Assembly: GCF_900186965.1 (NCBI RefSeq)
Contig: NZ_LT906457.1
Coordinates: 342,501-400,000, forward strand
Length of the DNA stretch: 57,500 nt
Reading direction: 5' to 3'
Origin: Legionella spiritensis
GTDB taxonomy: Bacteria; Pseudomonadota; Gammaproteobacteria; Legionellales; Legionellaceae
The notes below the pieces were generated by a model. That model worked only from the letters and a program-made list of their open reading frames with translations. It did no database searches and had not been told where the DNA came from. Every line of letters begins with the position of its first letter. Within the stretch, counting starts at the first letter, position 1. Shown here in pieces: positions 11,071-20,255 of this stretch. The translations under genes were made by a program, and so were the position numbers.

Positions 11071-11787
11071 ATGCGGGTTAATTTTCCTATTTCTGAAACA
11101 AAAGAACCGCTTCTTTCCATTCTGGAAAGCGCATTAAAAAATCGGGATGCTACGGATCCGGTACTGGATTTGTCGAAAGAGCGCCTCGGTAAACGAGATA
11201 TCGAGGAATTAGAAACGATGATCCGTCTTTTATCCACCAAACTTGGCTCCGGTTTGAGGGTCGCTAACCTGGCTAATACCGGCCTTCAGTTAAAACCGGC
11301 TTCGGAACTGGTGAAAATGGTGGCGGCTTTCGAAGGCACTGAAATTAGCAAGCTTATTTTGTCAAGCAATTTTTTGTGCAAGCTGCCAGCTAACGAATTC
11401 AAGGAAGTGCTGATGACAGTGGCAAAAAATTCAAAAATAACCGACATCGATTTATCGTCAAACGGATTGTCTGCTTATGGGATTGAGACACTTAAAAGTA
11501 TCCTTCCCTTATTAAACCAGCCTCATATCGATAAGGTTTGGCTGGGCGGTAATCGGTTTGATAAGGCGGCAGGGGCTTATGAGATGGCCGACTTGCTTTA
11601 TGACGCTCTGGGCTCCAGGGCAATGCTGGAAGATACCGATGAATTTAGCCAAACCATGGCCAGACAAATTGCGCAACGCAGCCAGGCGAATGATCAGAAA
11701 CCCCCCCGGCTCGTGGTAACTGATAAAGCGACGCTCCTCTCGCAAGAAGAAAGTGAGCGACCGGTCAATAGCCTCAAGGCTTTTTAA
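11071..11787 (+). CDS. Leucine-rich-repeat protein (238 aa)
   Basis: The middle of the protein has ribonuclease-inhibitor-like repeats: SGLRVANLANTGLQLKPASEL, ISKLILSSNFLCKLPANEF, ITDIDLSSNGLSAYGIETL and IDKVWLGGNRFD, spaced roughly 28-30 residues. There is no signal peptide or membrane segment. LRR proteins of this small soluble type are common among Legionella type IV effectors, where they bind host proteins, but secretion is not shown by the sequence. The ATG is preceded by GAGGG at good spacing. Next gene starts 75 nt downstream on the same strand. Confidence 0.85.
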   Translation: MRVNFPISETKEPLLSILESALKNRDATDPVLDLSKERLGKRDIEELETMIRLLSTKLGSGLRVANLANTGLQLKPASELVKMVAAFEGTEISKLILSSNFLCKLPANEFKEVLMTVAKNSKITDIDLSSNGLSAYGIETLKSILPLLNQPHIDKVWLGGNRFDKAAGAYEMADLLYDALGSRAMLEDTDEFSQTMARQIAQRSQANDQKPPRLVVTDKATLLSQEESERPVNSLKAF

Positions 11788-11862
11788 TAAATGACGGGGT
11801 AATTGGCGAGATGTGAGTTTGGCAATTTCAGATGGAACTGACCAGTTATAAGGAGAATTACG

Positions 11863-13644
11863 TTGAACAAATCAGCTCTCATAATCCGAAATGTGTCGTC
11901 TATCGTTCCATCTGAAATAGAAGCTGTCCTTGCCCTGTGCAAATTTAATCTGCCGCTGGTTGTTGATGAGGCGGCTCATGTCAGAGTTCAGGAATTGCAA
12001 ACCAGATTGAATAATAGTGAGCCAATTAACGCTGGTTTGCTGGCGGTTCAGGACGTACGTGATTACTTATACGATTCCGCGCGAAACAATGCCGGGCATC
12101 ATCTTATTTTGCACCTTGACCATCACAGGGAAGACGCCGAAGCGTATATCCTCGCCAAACTGGCGAATTTGAAAAACAGAGAGCACGTCCAGGTGTTTTA
12201 TTTGGGTGGCGGTCATGGAGGTGGTCATGACGGGCGTGTCGATGATGAAACCAGCGGTCTTGAAAAGAGTTCCGTGCAAGCTATCGCCGCCAGGATGAGT
12301 GCCAGGGAAATGACAGTCGGTGCAATGGTATTCGGTTCCTGTTACAGTGCCGCGTTCAGCAATGATTTCAGACCATTTCTAATCGAGGAAGGCGTGATGT
12401 TTGGCGACTCGGTGGAGTGTGGTCATAATGGCTTTGATAATCTGGCGCGATGGCTTGGTGATCCAGAGGACAAACCCTTTTTCAGTGATGAGGAAATAAA
12501 GTCCTACCGCATTAAAATCAGTGACATACGGGCCAGATTTAATGAAATAGCCGGAATTGCTCCGGAAATAGACGACCAACATTTGTTGCATGCCTATGCT
12601 GATTATACCGGTGAGGAACCGGAGATATTAACCATTGAAAACGTACGGTTAGCCATGGCCAGGAACAAACCTCTCAATGACGCGGTTCTTGCGTGCAAGA
12701 CGGATCTGTTTGATGGGCAACTCAGGCAATACAGCAACGATATCCTGGCTCTGGGCGCATACCCGTCGACGGCCAGGTTACGGGAAGTGACGATCAAATA
12801 CCCTCTGATCCGGGATTACGTGGATCATATTATCGCAACCAGTGTTTTTACCGACAATGAAGAGGTGTTTATTGAGGATTTGACGCGTCATATTGGCGAG
12901 TATGAGAAAGAAAGGCAACCTGGGGAGGAGGAGATTGTTACGGAAGGTTTGTTTCATTATTTAGCCGATAAATTTCCTGATCCGCACGACAGGAATTACC
13001 TCGCAATAGCTAAATACCTTTGTGCCTCGGCCATGTGCGACAGGATTGGGGAATATAAGGATTTTCTCGCTGATGACTTGCAAGTATATCTTGAGGCGTA
13101 TGATCCTTCCGACAGATATGGGCCGCAAATCAAGGAATTTCCGAACATAGATGAATTGTATCAGGCTGTCGCCGTTGCCATGCAACGGGAGCTTGTGACC
13201 AGCAAGGTTATCGGCACGCCGACTGAGACGCAGATGATGGAACTTGATTCCTCAACCGGGAAACCTCCTCATACCTGTCATGACGCATTCGCGCTGGTTA
13301 AAAAAGTTATTGACCTGGTTGGTTCACAACCACAAATAACCATGACCATTGAAAGCCAGGTCAGCCATTTTAACCAGGCCAGTGTTATGTCTGAATTTAA
13401 CGCGCGATTTGCAAATGCCATGGTTGCATCGCAGCATTATGAAGAGGAAGTCTACCTCGGAGACGAACCCCATCCTGACGAGCCGGCAGAACATGATGTT
13501 AAGGAGTACTCCGGACAAAATGCTTTGATTGCCCATTTTATTGCTGTGAAAGAACAATTTGGTCTGTTTAAAGAGGGTGTTGATCAAGACGTGGTGCTTG
13601 CCATCGAGGAGGATGAGGCGGACGTGCAGCCCTCCTATCTTTGA
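11863..13644 (+). CDS. Orphan protein (593 aa) with caspase-like His/Cys motifs
   Basis: The TTG start is supported by AAGGAG 7 nt upstream. The N-terminal third shows alternating strands: LILHLDHH, then VQVFYLGGGHGGGHDGR (His118, His122), then a helix, then VGAMVFGSCYSAAF (Cys160), then GVMFGDSVECGHNGF. A strand ending in a glycine-flanked His followed about 40 residues later by a strand ending in a small residue plus Cys is the arrangement of clan CD cysteine peptidases (caspase, clostripain, CHAT). The remaining 400 residues are acidic and helical, with no recognised domain. No signal peptide. Peptidase activity is inferred from motif order only. Confidence 0.85.
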   Translation: MNKSALIIRNVSSIVPSEIEAVLALCKFNLPLVVDEAAHVRVQELQTRLNNSEPINAGLLAVQDVRDYLYDSARNNAGHHLILHLDHHREDAEAYILAKLANLKNREHVQVFYLGGGHGGGHDGRVDDETSGLEKSSVQAIAARMSAREMTVGAMVFGSCYSAAFSNDFRPFLIEEGVMFGDSVECGHNGFDNLARWLGDPEDKPFFSDEEIKSYRIKISDIRARFNEIAGIAPEIDDQHLLHAYADYTGEEPEILTIENVRLAMARNKPLNDAVLACKTDLFDGQLRQYSNDILALGAYPSTARLREVTIKYPLIRDYVDHIIATSVFTDNEEVFIEDLTRHIGEYEKERQPGEEEIVTEGLFHYLADKFPDPHDRNYLAIAKYLCASAMCDRIGEYKDFLADDLQVYLEAYDPSDRYGPQIKEFPNIDELYQAVAVAMQRELVTSKVIGTPTETQMMELDSSTGKPPHTCHDAFALVKKVIDLVGSQPQITMTIESQVSHFNQASVMSEFNARFANAMVASQHYEEEVYLGDEPHPDEPAEHDVKEYSGQNALIAHFIAVKEQFGLFKEGVDQDVVLAIEEDEADVQPSYL

Positions 13645-13808
13645 TTGGTAAAACTAACGTCGCAATGGTTTTTTTGAGAGCGTTATTGGAGCATGGTGTT
13701 CTGTTGTTGTTCTATATGGTATTATTTGTGCAAAATTGCAGTGTATTTTAAGGATACAGACATTCATGCCAAAGGGATTCCTGACGGCCATTAATCACGG
13801 GATTTGTT

Positions 13809-14621
13809 TTGTTTAAAAAAAATTGGATATGCCTGCTGCTATGTTTATTGTTGTCCGTAAAAACAGGTTTTGCGGAGCAGCGTTCCATTGCCATTACCAT
13901 CGATGATCTGCCTTTTGTCGGGGAAGACAAAAATTATCATTTAACCAGAATAATCAATACGTTAAAAAGCAATAGCATTCCCGCAACGGGTTTTGTCATA
14001 GCCGATCAGGTCAATGATAAAACCAGACCCCTGTTGCAAAAATTTCGCAATGCGGGTCTTTCTCTTGGTAATCATACGTTAACGCATGCCAATCTCGATA
14101 AAATGGATACCATGGATTATATCCGGGAAATCAACAAATCAGACAAGATTTTATCGGATGTTATGACCCGCCCTAAATATTTTCGCTATCCTTATCTGGC
14201 CATGGGAAAGGGCCGCAAAAAAAATGACGTGCTGAACGTTCTTTTTTCCAAACACTATCAAGTGGCTCCCATTACTATTGACAGTAAGGATTTTGTTTTT
14301 AACCAGCTTTTATTATCTGTCCCGCAAAATGAGAGACGTTTTTTTCTTCACTCGTTAAAAGCGGCGTACGTTGATTTTATCTGGGAGCAAACATTAAAAG
14401 CGCATAAACCGGAACAAGCGCAAATTTTATTGATTCACGCCAATTTACTGAATGCCTATGTGTTGCCCGATATTATTGAGCTTTACCGCCAGAACGGCTA
14501 TGAGTTTATCACTCTGACCGAGGCGTTAAAAACGGTTGGCACGCCGAACAAGACGGCGTCGGTTAAGAAGCGAAAACCTCTCCCTGATTCTGAAATAGAA
14601 GATTTTATGGAATGGGATTGA
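13809..14621 (+). CDS. Secreted polysaccharide deacetylase (NodB/CE4 fold)
   Basis: The first 22 residues form a signal peptide (basic start, long leucine core, cut near GFA-EQ). The mature protein has the CE4 motifs: TIDDLPF (metal-binding and catalytic Asp pair), GNHTLTHANL (H-x3-H metal ligands), RYPY, and LLIHANLLN near the end. The family removes acetyl groups from chitin, peptidoglycan or other glycans; the substrate here is unknown, with an extracytoplasmic location. It begins at a TTG with a modest GGGA site. The end overlaps the next gene by 10 nt, suggesting coupling. Confidence 0.88.
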   Translation: MFKKNWICLLLCLLLSVKTGFAEQRSIAITIDDLPFVGEDKNYHLTRIINTLKSNSIPATGFVIADQVNDKTRPLLQKFRNAGLSLGNHTLTHANLDKMDTMDYIREINKSDKILSDVMTRPKYFRYPYLAMGKGRKKNDVLNVLFSKHYQVAPITIDSKDFVFNQLLLSVPQNERRFFLHSLKAAYVDFIWEQTLKAHKPEQAQILLIHANLLNAYVLPDIIELYRQNGYEFITLTEALKTVGTPNKTASVKKRKPLPDSEIEDFMEWD

Positions 14622-16354
14622 CAACAGGAACTGTCCAATTGCGAAAAAAAAATTTCAAGCATTTGTTTGAACAATGGCGAGGTGAGGACGCTAAAAAGGA
14701 AGCGAGCTATCTTGATACGGCGCTTCTCTTTGTCGACTATGCCGCAACGGTTGCGAACCCCGAAGCGATAGAAGCAGACTTTTGCGATTCACAATCTCCA
14801 AAATACCGTGAACTGGATAAATACAAGGCGCGTTCATTTGGAACGGCGCTGTTTTGCAAGCTGGCGACCCATGATTATCTGTTGAGCCTGGCTCATGACG
14901 ATGGGCAGCGGCTTCTTGTACAGGGTATTCATGATATTATCGAAACGCTTTATCTTAATCCTAAAAGCAATACTGAAAAAAATATTTTTAATCTGATTGA
15001 TGCCGTTAACCAGTGGCTTGATGTTTGCGTGGCGTCTTGTGCCGACAAACAACGGGCAAGACAGCTATGTTTGTCCCTATTTATCATTCTGAATATTGCC
15101 CGCTTGATGACGGCAAATCTTAATCGTTTGATGAAAGTACTTGTTTCAGGATTCGTCAACCTCTCGGAAATAGAGGCCAATCTGACTCTTTTGCTGGAAA
15201 AAAGCAAGGATGTGGCAAACCACTTGTGCGAGGCGATCATCCCGGAAGAAGCTGCTTCAGGTTCATCCTTGGATATACCCCATGTACACGTCGGCGACAC
15301 TTGTTTTTATGAAAAATACCTTCCCATCGTCGATAGGGAAAAACCGTTGTTGTTGATCATCCCCGCGTTGCAACGATTTTTGCATCGGGATAATCGTTTG
15401 TTGCAGGATTTACAAAAGGCAAGAACCGAGCAAGCCGTTGTCTTGCGTAGTACGAAGAAAATCCAGTATTTTCTTGATGCGATACGGAACAATGAGCAGA
15501 AAATAACGGGAAGACAATACGTTCTGGAGTTCCTTGAAGAACATCAGGCGAATTTTCAGATTTTGCTGCAGAATTGCAGTGCCGAGCAAAACCGGAATCT
15601 GCAGGATAAAATAAACCAGGTGGAAGAATCCTCTTATTCCAAGGCTTTTCTGTATCTGATGAGTTGGAGTGGTGCCTTGGTAACGGTTCCCTTTCGTTAT
15701 GCCGCGCCGAGCGGATTGCAAGCGGAGTTGCTGGCGTATGCACCGGCAACCCTGGATGGTGAGTGTAAGCAGGAAATCAAATGTTTAACTCAGATTTGTC
15801 TCGGTGATTTACAACAAAAACTCGCTTTGATTGAGAACGAGCAGGACCGTGTGATCACACTGCTAACGAAAAATAATTCCGTATGGGAGGCCATGGTTCG
15901 GAATGCGACGCATCAGCAGCTTGACGCACTGAGGCGTGGGAACGAAGAGATATTGGAGGTGTTGAGTTTCCTGCGAGAGGTGCTCCAGGTAAAAAGTAGT
16001 GGGCCTGCTTTGGAAGTGCGGTCGTTTTTTGAGGACGTATCTTCGTTTACCGCCAGGTTCAGCCGTCTTTTTTCATCGGAACACGATACAATGATGGCAG
16101 AGGCGCGGCGATTAAAATCGCGATTTGAAGACATTCGTTCTGATGTTCAATCCCCTTCGTCACTCGATTTTGGTAAGGGCTTTTTCGCTAAAAAAAGGGC
16201 TGTGGGAGCAATACGAGAGGAAGGGAGGCCGGAATCTTCAGCCGGTAAAAAATCATCTTGGTTATCTTTTTCTCGCTTAAAATGGTTTAAAGGGAAATCT
16301 TCTGGCAATAAGAGCATAACCGTTGAAAAGCCACCGGGAACTTCTTTGATTTAA
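14612..16354 (+). CDS. Orphan helical protein (580 aa)
   Basis: Not recognised. The start ATG lies within the last codons of the deacetylase gene. The protein is largely helical with several coiled-coil-like stretches (for example EQNRNLQDKINQVEESSYSK). It has one moderately hydrophobic segment around residues 340-362 (FLYLMSWSGALVTVPFRYAA) and a basic, Ser/Lys-rich C-terminal tail (GKKSSWLSFSRLKWFKGKSS). No signal peptide. The composition and neighbours (LRR, caspase-like, deacetylase) would suit an effector, but nothing in the sequence proves it. Confidence 0.82.
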   Translation: MGLTTGTVQLRKKNFKHLFEQWRGEDAKKEASYLDTALLFVDYAATVANPEAIEADFCDSQSPKYRELDKYKARSFGTALFCKLATHDYLLSLAHDDGQRLLVQGIHDIIETLYLNPKSNTEKNIFNLIDAVNQWLDVCVASCADKQRARQLCLSLFIILNIARLMTANLNRLMKVLVSGFVNLSEIEANLTLLLEKSKDVANHLCEAIIPEEAASGSSLDIPHVHVGDTCFYEKYLPIVDREKPLLLIIPALQRFLHRDNRLLQDLQKARTEQAVVLRSTKKIQYFLDAIRNNEQKITGRQYVLEFLEEHQANFQILLQNCSAEQNRNLQDKINQVEESSYSKAFLYLMSWSGALVTVPFRYAAPSGLQAELLAYAPATLDGECKQEIKCLTQICLGDLQQKLALIENEQDRVITLLTKNNSVWEAMVRNATHQQLDALRRGNEEILEVLSFLREVLQVKSSGPALEVRSFFEDVSSFTARFSRLFSSEHDTMMAEARRLKSRFEDIRSDVQSPSSLDFGKGFFAKKRAVGAIREEGRPESSAGKKSSWLSFSRLKWFKGKSSGNKSITVEKPPGTSLI

Positions 16355-16377
16355 TTAGGGCCGTATAGTTTACGCCC

Positions 16378-16397
16378 CGGGTTCTGTGCATTTTACC
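16378..16397 (+). repeat. Isolated terminal repeat of the dispersed element family
   Basis: CGGGTTCTGTGCATTTTACC matches the end sequence of copies A and E (CAGGTTCTGTGCAC). No core follows. It lies in the 47-bp gap between the convergent 580-aa gene and a response-regulator gene, again at gene 3' ends. Confidence 0.5.
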
Positions 16398-16401
16398 AGG
16401 T

Positions 16402-16812
16402 TCAGGTAATGGGACCTTCTGAAATGCTCCAATAGGTATTAATGCCTGCAAAGATATCTATAAATTTGCTGTTATCCATCGGTTTTACAATGTACCCCAC
16501 AATACATTTGTCAAACGCTTTCATTTTTTCCCTGTCCTGGTACGAGGTTGTAAATACGATGATGGGAATATTTCTATAAATCTTGTCTTTTTTAACGGCG
16601 TCTAAAAATTCCATACCATTCATACGAGGCATATTTAAATCCAGAATAATCAGGCAGGGTTTACCCATTTCTTTCAGGTATTTTAATCCATCCTCACCAT
16701 TTTCCCGTATGGCCAGTTTGTTTTTAATATGGAGTTGATCAAAAGCCCTTTGCACGGTCATTTGATCAATTTTGTCGTCTTCAATAAGAAGAACCGGTTT
16801 TTGGGAGTACAT
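16402..16812 (-). CDS. Single-domain response regulator (Rcp1/CheY-like)
   Basis: A stand-alone receiver domain of 136 aa. Acidic pocket IEDDKID near the N-terminus, phospho-acceptor Asp in LIILDLNMPRMNG, conserved Thr in VFTTSY, and Lys in VKPMD. No output domain. It starts 2 nt after the stop of the PAS histidine kinase on the same strand, so the two are almost certainly co-transcribed and it is the probable phosphate acceptor of that kinase. Such receivers typically follow phytochrome-like or multi-PAS kinases. Confidence 0.93.
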   Translation of the reverse strand: MYSQKPVLLIEDDKIDQMTVQRAFDQLHIKNKLAIRENGEDGLKYLKEMGKPCLIILDLNMPRMNGMEFLDAVKKDKIYRNIPIIVFTTSYQDREKMKAFDKCIVGYIVKPMDNSKFIDIFAGINTYWSISEGPIT

Positions 16813-16814
16813 GA

Positions 16815-19073
16815 TTATTCTCCACTGATTTTGTTTTTACTCAAGGTAAAATAAAAGGTTGTTTCTTTACCAATTATAGAACGAAACCAGATTTTTCCAT
16901 TGTAGAGTTCTACGATTTTTTTGGCGATCGTCAGTCCGACGCCTGTTGATTTGTATTTGTACTTGTTGTCAAGCGTTTGAAAAAGCTCAAAAATTTTATC
17001 TTGATATTGCTCGTCAATACCGATGCCGTTATCTTTTATAAAAAACTGCCATTCCCTGAGATGTTTCGAGGATCCTAGTTCTATTTTTATCTCTTTTTTA
17101 TCATTATATTTTATGGCGTTGCTAATCAGATTTTGAAAAAGCTGATAAATATGGACTTTTTCCGCATAAATGACGGGCAAGCGCTTGCGAATGTGGATGT
17201 GTACCTGTTTGGAAGGCATTAACATCTGCTTGACTTCCTCAACGATGTCATTTAAATCAATTTTTTCTGATTCCTCTTTCAAGCGACCGATCCGCGAATA
17301 TTCCAGAATCCCGTCGATCAAGGCTTGTAGTTGTTTGACGCGGCTGTCCAGCAATGCCATATATTCCTGGCCCTTTTTATCCAGTCGCGGCTTGTATTCT
17401 TCCATAATCCATTCCGAAACCGTCGCTATGCCTCTTAATGGTGCCTTTAAATCATGAGAAACGACGTAGGCAAATCGTTCCAGTTCCGTGTTGCTTTTTT
17501 TAATGATTTCTTCCGACTGCTTTCTTTCCGTAATGTCTATAACAGACGCCAGCACAAAAATGCCGGACTCGGTTTTTAATGGATTTAAACCAATTTCTAC
17601 CGGGAACTCCGTCCCGTCGCTTCTTAAGCCAAAAAGATCACGGCCTGTGCCCATGGCCCGTGTTTGCGGATTCATAAAATAGGACCGTCGGTATTGGGGA
17701 TGTCTGGCCCGATATCGTTCGGGAACAAGAACTTCTATTTTCTGGCCAATCAACTCTTCTCTCCTGTACTTGAACATCTCAAGTATTTGTCGGTTAGCCA
17801 GCTCAATTTCCCCCATTTTATTAACCATTAAAATGCCGGAAGGGGTGGCTTCAATGGCCAGGCGAAATTTTTCCTGCTCTTTTTTTCGTTCGGTAATGTC
17901 CACAACGGATGCTAAAACAAAACTGCCATCTTCCGTAATTAAGGGATTTAAACCAATTTCCACCGGGAATTCGCTGCCCCCCTTTCTTTGGCCAAAAAGA
18001 TCGCGCCCTGCTCCCATCACCCTTGCTCTTGGTTTTTCAAAAAAGATCAGCCTGTGTTCCGGGTGCTTTTCCCGGAATCGCTCGGGAACAAGAATTTCAA
18101 TTTTTTTACCCATCAACTCATGTCTTTTGTAACCGAACATCTTGGTAATCTGGGAATTTAACAGCTCGATTTCGCCCGCACGATTGATCATAATCATCCC
18201 TGTGGGAGAAGCTTCAACGGCTAGTTCAAACCGCTGGGTCAGGCGTTTTCGCTCCGTAATATCCACGACCGAAGCAAACACGAGAATACCGTCTTCCGTA
18301 TGCAGGGGGTTTAAGCCTATCTCAACGGGAAATTCGGTATGATCACTTCGCAAGCCGAAGAGGTCGCGCCCTTCTCCCATGAAACGTACCTTGGGATTTT
18401 TAAAAAAGGCTTTGCGAAAACCGGGGTGTTTTTTGCGAAAGCGCTCGGGAACCAGCATTTCTATCGATTTTCCCAGGAGTTCCTCCCTGGTGTATCCGAA
18501 CATATGTTCAATCTGCGCGTTAACAAGCTTGATGTGTCCGGAAGCATCGATCATCAGCATCCCGTTGGGAGCTGCTTCAACAGCCAATTCAAATTTCCGC
18601 TGCATTTGGGTGACGAAGGGAATTTCTCTTGCGATGGATGCGGCGCCGATAATTTTTCCGTCAGGATCCTTGATGGGCGATACCGAAATAGAGACCTTGA
18701 TTTCCGTACCATCTCGTTTGAGCCGTACGGTTTCAAAATGATGGATTTTTTTGTCTTCCCTGATTTTTTTTAAGAACAGTTTGATTTCCTGAGTTCTGTT
18801 TCTCGGAACAATATAACTGACAGGCAGCCCTATAATCTCGTCCGCTTTATAACCATAGAGATGTTCGGCTGCCTTGTTCCAGCTGATAATGGTTCCATCC
18901 AGTTTTTTTCCGATAATGGCGTCATTGCTCGAATCAATAATGGCTGCGAGCAAGGCATCGCTTCCCGGGCTTTTTTCATTATGTTTCTCTGGTGATTTTG
19001 GTGGCATATTGTTCGCAACCGGTTTTATCAAGAGTCCTTCTTTACATATATCATAGCAACCTTTTCGTAACAT
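16815..19073 (-). CDS. Multi-PAS sensor histidine kinase (752 aa)
   Basis: Domain order: PAS1 (about 40-150), then three closely similar PAS units (about 161-281, 282-402, 403-522), each of about 121 residues with the shared core LVPER(F/Y)R..HP, MG.GRDLFG and EFPVEIGLNPL, each ending VDITERK or IDITERK. HisKA follows with His540 in VVSHDLKAPLRG, then HATPase with the N box (Asn652, NAIKYND), DNGIGID, and the F/G2 region GVGLTIAKKI. No membrane segments are seen, so it is a cytoplasmic sensor. The near-identical PAS triplet indicates tandem duplication. Start could also be Met23. Three single-domain receivers surround it. Confidence 0.93.
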   Translation of the reverse strand: MLRKGCYDICKEGLLIKPVANNMPPKSPEKHNEKSPGSDALLAAIIDSSNDAIIGKKLDGTIISWNKAAEHLYGYKADEIIGLPVSYIVPRNRTQEIKLFLKKIREDKKIHHFETVRLKRDGTEIKVSISVSPIKDPDGKIIGAASIAREIPFVTQMQRKFELAVEAAPNGMLMIDASGHIKLVNAQIEHMFGYTREELLGKSIEMLVPERFRKKHPGFRKAFFKNPKVRFMGEGRDLFGLRSDHTEFPVEIGLNPLHTEDGILVFASVVDITERKRLTQRFELAVEASPTGMIMINRAGEIELLNSQITKMFGYKRHELMGKKIEILVPERFREKHPEHRLIFFEKPRARVMGAGRDLFGQRKGGSEFPVEIGLNPLITEDGSFVLASVVDITERKKEQEKFRLAIEATPSGILMVNKMGEIELANRQILEMFKYRREELIGQKIEVLVPERYRARHPQYRRSYFMNPQTRAMGTGRDLFGLRSDGTEFPVEIGLNPLKTESGIFVLASVIDITERKQSEEIIKKSNTELERFAYVVSHDLKAPLRGIATVSEWIMEEYKPRLDKKGQEYMALLDSRVKQLQALIDGILEYSRIGRLKEESEKIDLNDIVEEVKQMLMPSKQVHIHIRKRLPVIYAEKVHIYQLFQNLISNAIKYNDKKEIKIELGSSKHLREWQFFIKDNGIGIDEQYQDKIFELFQTLDNKYKYKSTGVGLTIAKKIVELYNGKIWFRSIIGKETTFYFTLSKNKISGE

Positions 19074-19194
19074 TTCTCAATAGCCGCAGGGGGGCAGGCT
19101 TTGAGTGATATGCTATAATTATAAAAACGGTTTGGTGTAATGAACGGGTTTGGAGCTAATCACCTCAAGGAGTATGTAAAAGAGGAAGTTTGTT

Positions 19195-19611
19195 ATGGAC
19201 GTCAAGGATTGTGTCGTTGATATTTTGTATGTGGAAGATGACGACGTAGACATTCTTAAAATGCAGCGTGAATTCAGCAAGGTCAGTAATTTGCTTAAAA
19301 TTGCTGTGTGCACGGATGCGATCAGAGCGCTCGATATGTTATATGGACGTAACAAAGAAAAAAAAATCACTCCTAAAATTATTCTTCTTGATATTAGTTT
19401 GCCAAAAATAAATGGCATTGAATTTCTGGAAACACTGCGTTCAGACACGAATTTCATGGATATTCGCGTATTCATTTTAACAGGGGCTTACAGCACAAAA
19501 GAGAAATTGGTCATGGAGCAGCTTAAGGTCATGGGGCATATTATAAAACCTATTGAGTACAAGGATGCACTTAATATTTTTTGGACTTTGCAGGAAAACT
19601 CCAGTTTATAG
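19195..19611 (+). CDS. Single-domain response regulator
   Basis: Receiver domain of 138 aa: acidic cluster YVEDDDVDI, phospho-acceptor region IILLDISLPKINGIEF, ILTGAYS carrying the conserved Thr, and IIKPIEY with the conserved Lys. No DNA-binding output. It is transcribed divergently from the multi-PAS kinase, with 121 bp between start codons, and followed 37 nt later by a second receiver of the same type. It probably takes phosphate from that kinase or competes with the other receivers. Confidence 0.92.
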   Translation: MDVKDCVVDILYVEDDDVDILKMQREFSKVSNLLKIAVCTDAIRALDMLYGRNKEKKITPKIILLDISLPKINGIEFLETLRSDTNFMDIRVFILTGAYSTKEKLVMEQLKVMGHIIKPIEYKDALNIFWTLQENSSL

Positions 19612-19648
19612 AGTGTGACTGGCAAAGGCTTTTTCAGGGACAACTGCG

Positions 19649-20086
19649 ATGGATGATATAATCGATGACATCGGTATTTTATACGTGGAGGATGATGAGA
19701 TTGATATCCGGCATTTGCTGCGTGAATTCAGGAAAATTAATCCATCAATTCATATTGATGTCGTTCATAATGGTATGGAAGCTTTGGAGAAATTAAGGGG
19801 CGTGACAAACAAATCACAAGCAATGGTTCCTCCCAAGGCTATCCTTTTAGATATTAATTTACCCCAAATGAGTGGCATAGATTTTTTAAAAAAACTGCGT
19901 TCGGATCCCAGGTTTCGCGCAACGGTGGTTTTTTTAATTACATCTTTTTACACGACCCAGGATAAGATTGCCGTACGGGATTTGAATGTATCCGGTTGCA
20001 TTATCAAGCCATTACAACATGCCGACGCTATAAATCTGTTATGGTGTATGGATTCGGATTTGCAATCGGCAGAGCTTTTTTTCTAG
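19649..20086 (+). CDS. Single-domain response regulator
   Basis: Receiver domain of 145 aa, similar to its upstream neighbour: YVEDDEIDIRH, ILLDINLPQMSGIDF with the phospho-acceptor Asp, LITSFYT, and CIIKPLQHAD with the conserved Lys. No output domain. The pair probably arose by tandem duplication. The TAG stop (20084-20086) consists of a T plus the first AG of repeat element C. Confidence 0.92.
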   Translation: MDDIIDDIGILYVEDDEIDIRHLLREFRKINPSIHIDVVHNGMEALEKLRGVTNKSQAMVPPKAILLDINLPQMSGIDFLKKLRSDPRFRATVVFLITSFYTTQDKIAVRDLNVSGCIIKPLQHADAINLLWCMDSDLQSAELFF

Positions 20087-20255
20087 GGCACAAAATTTTC
20101 TTCGTACAATTTTTTTCAAAATACCGGTAGCCCGCAAGGAGGCCTGCGGCCGTATTGCGGGTTTGAGGTGCCAATTATGAGCGTTTTCCCGCATTACAGC
20201 GAAACCTTCATGACGGGTTACAGGAAACTATAATATATTTTATTTACGGAACCTG
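20085..20255 (+). repeat. Dispersed repeat element, copy C, between convergent genes
   Basis: The core runs 20127-20221: GTAGCCCGCAAGGAGGC ... CCTTCATGACGGGTTAC, a long imperfect inverted repeat. The right terminal repeat reads CAGGTTCCGTAAATAAAA on the minus strand and forms codons Q-V-P-stop of the alcohol dehydrogenase. The left end (AGGGCACAAAATTTTC) is a shortened version that completes the TAG of the response-regulator gene. Both neighbouring genes therefore terminate inside the element. Confidence 0.85.
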
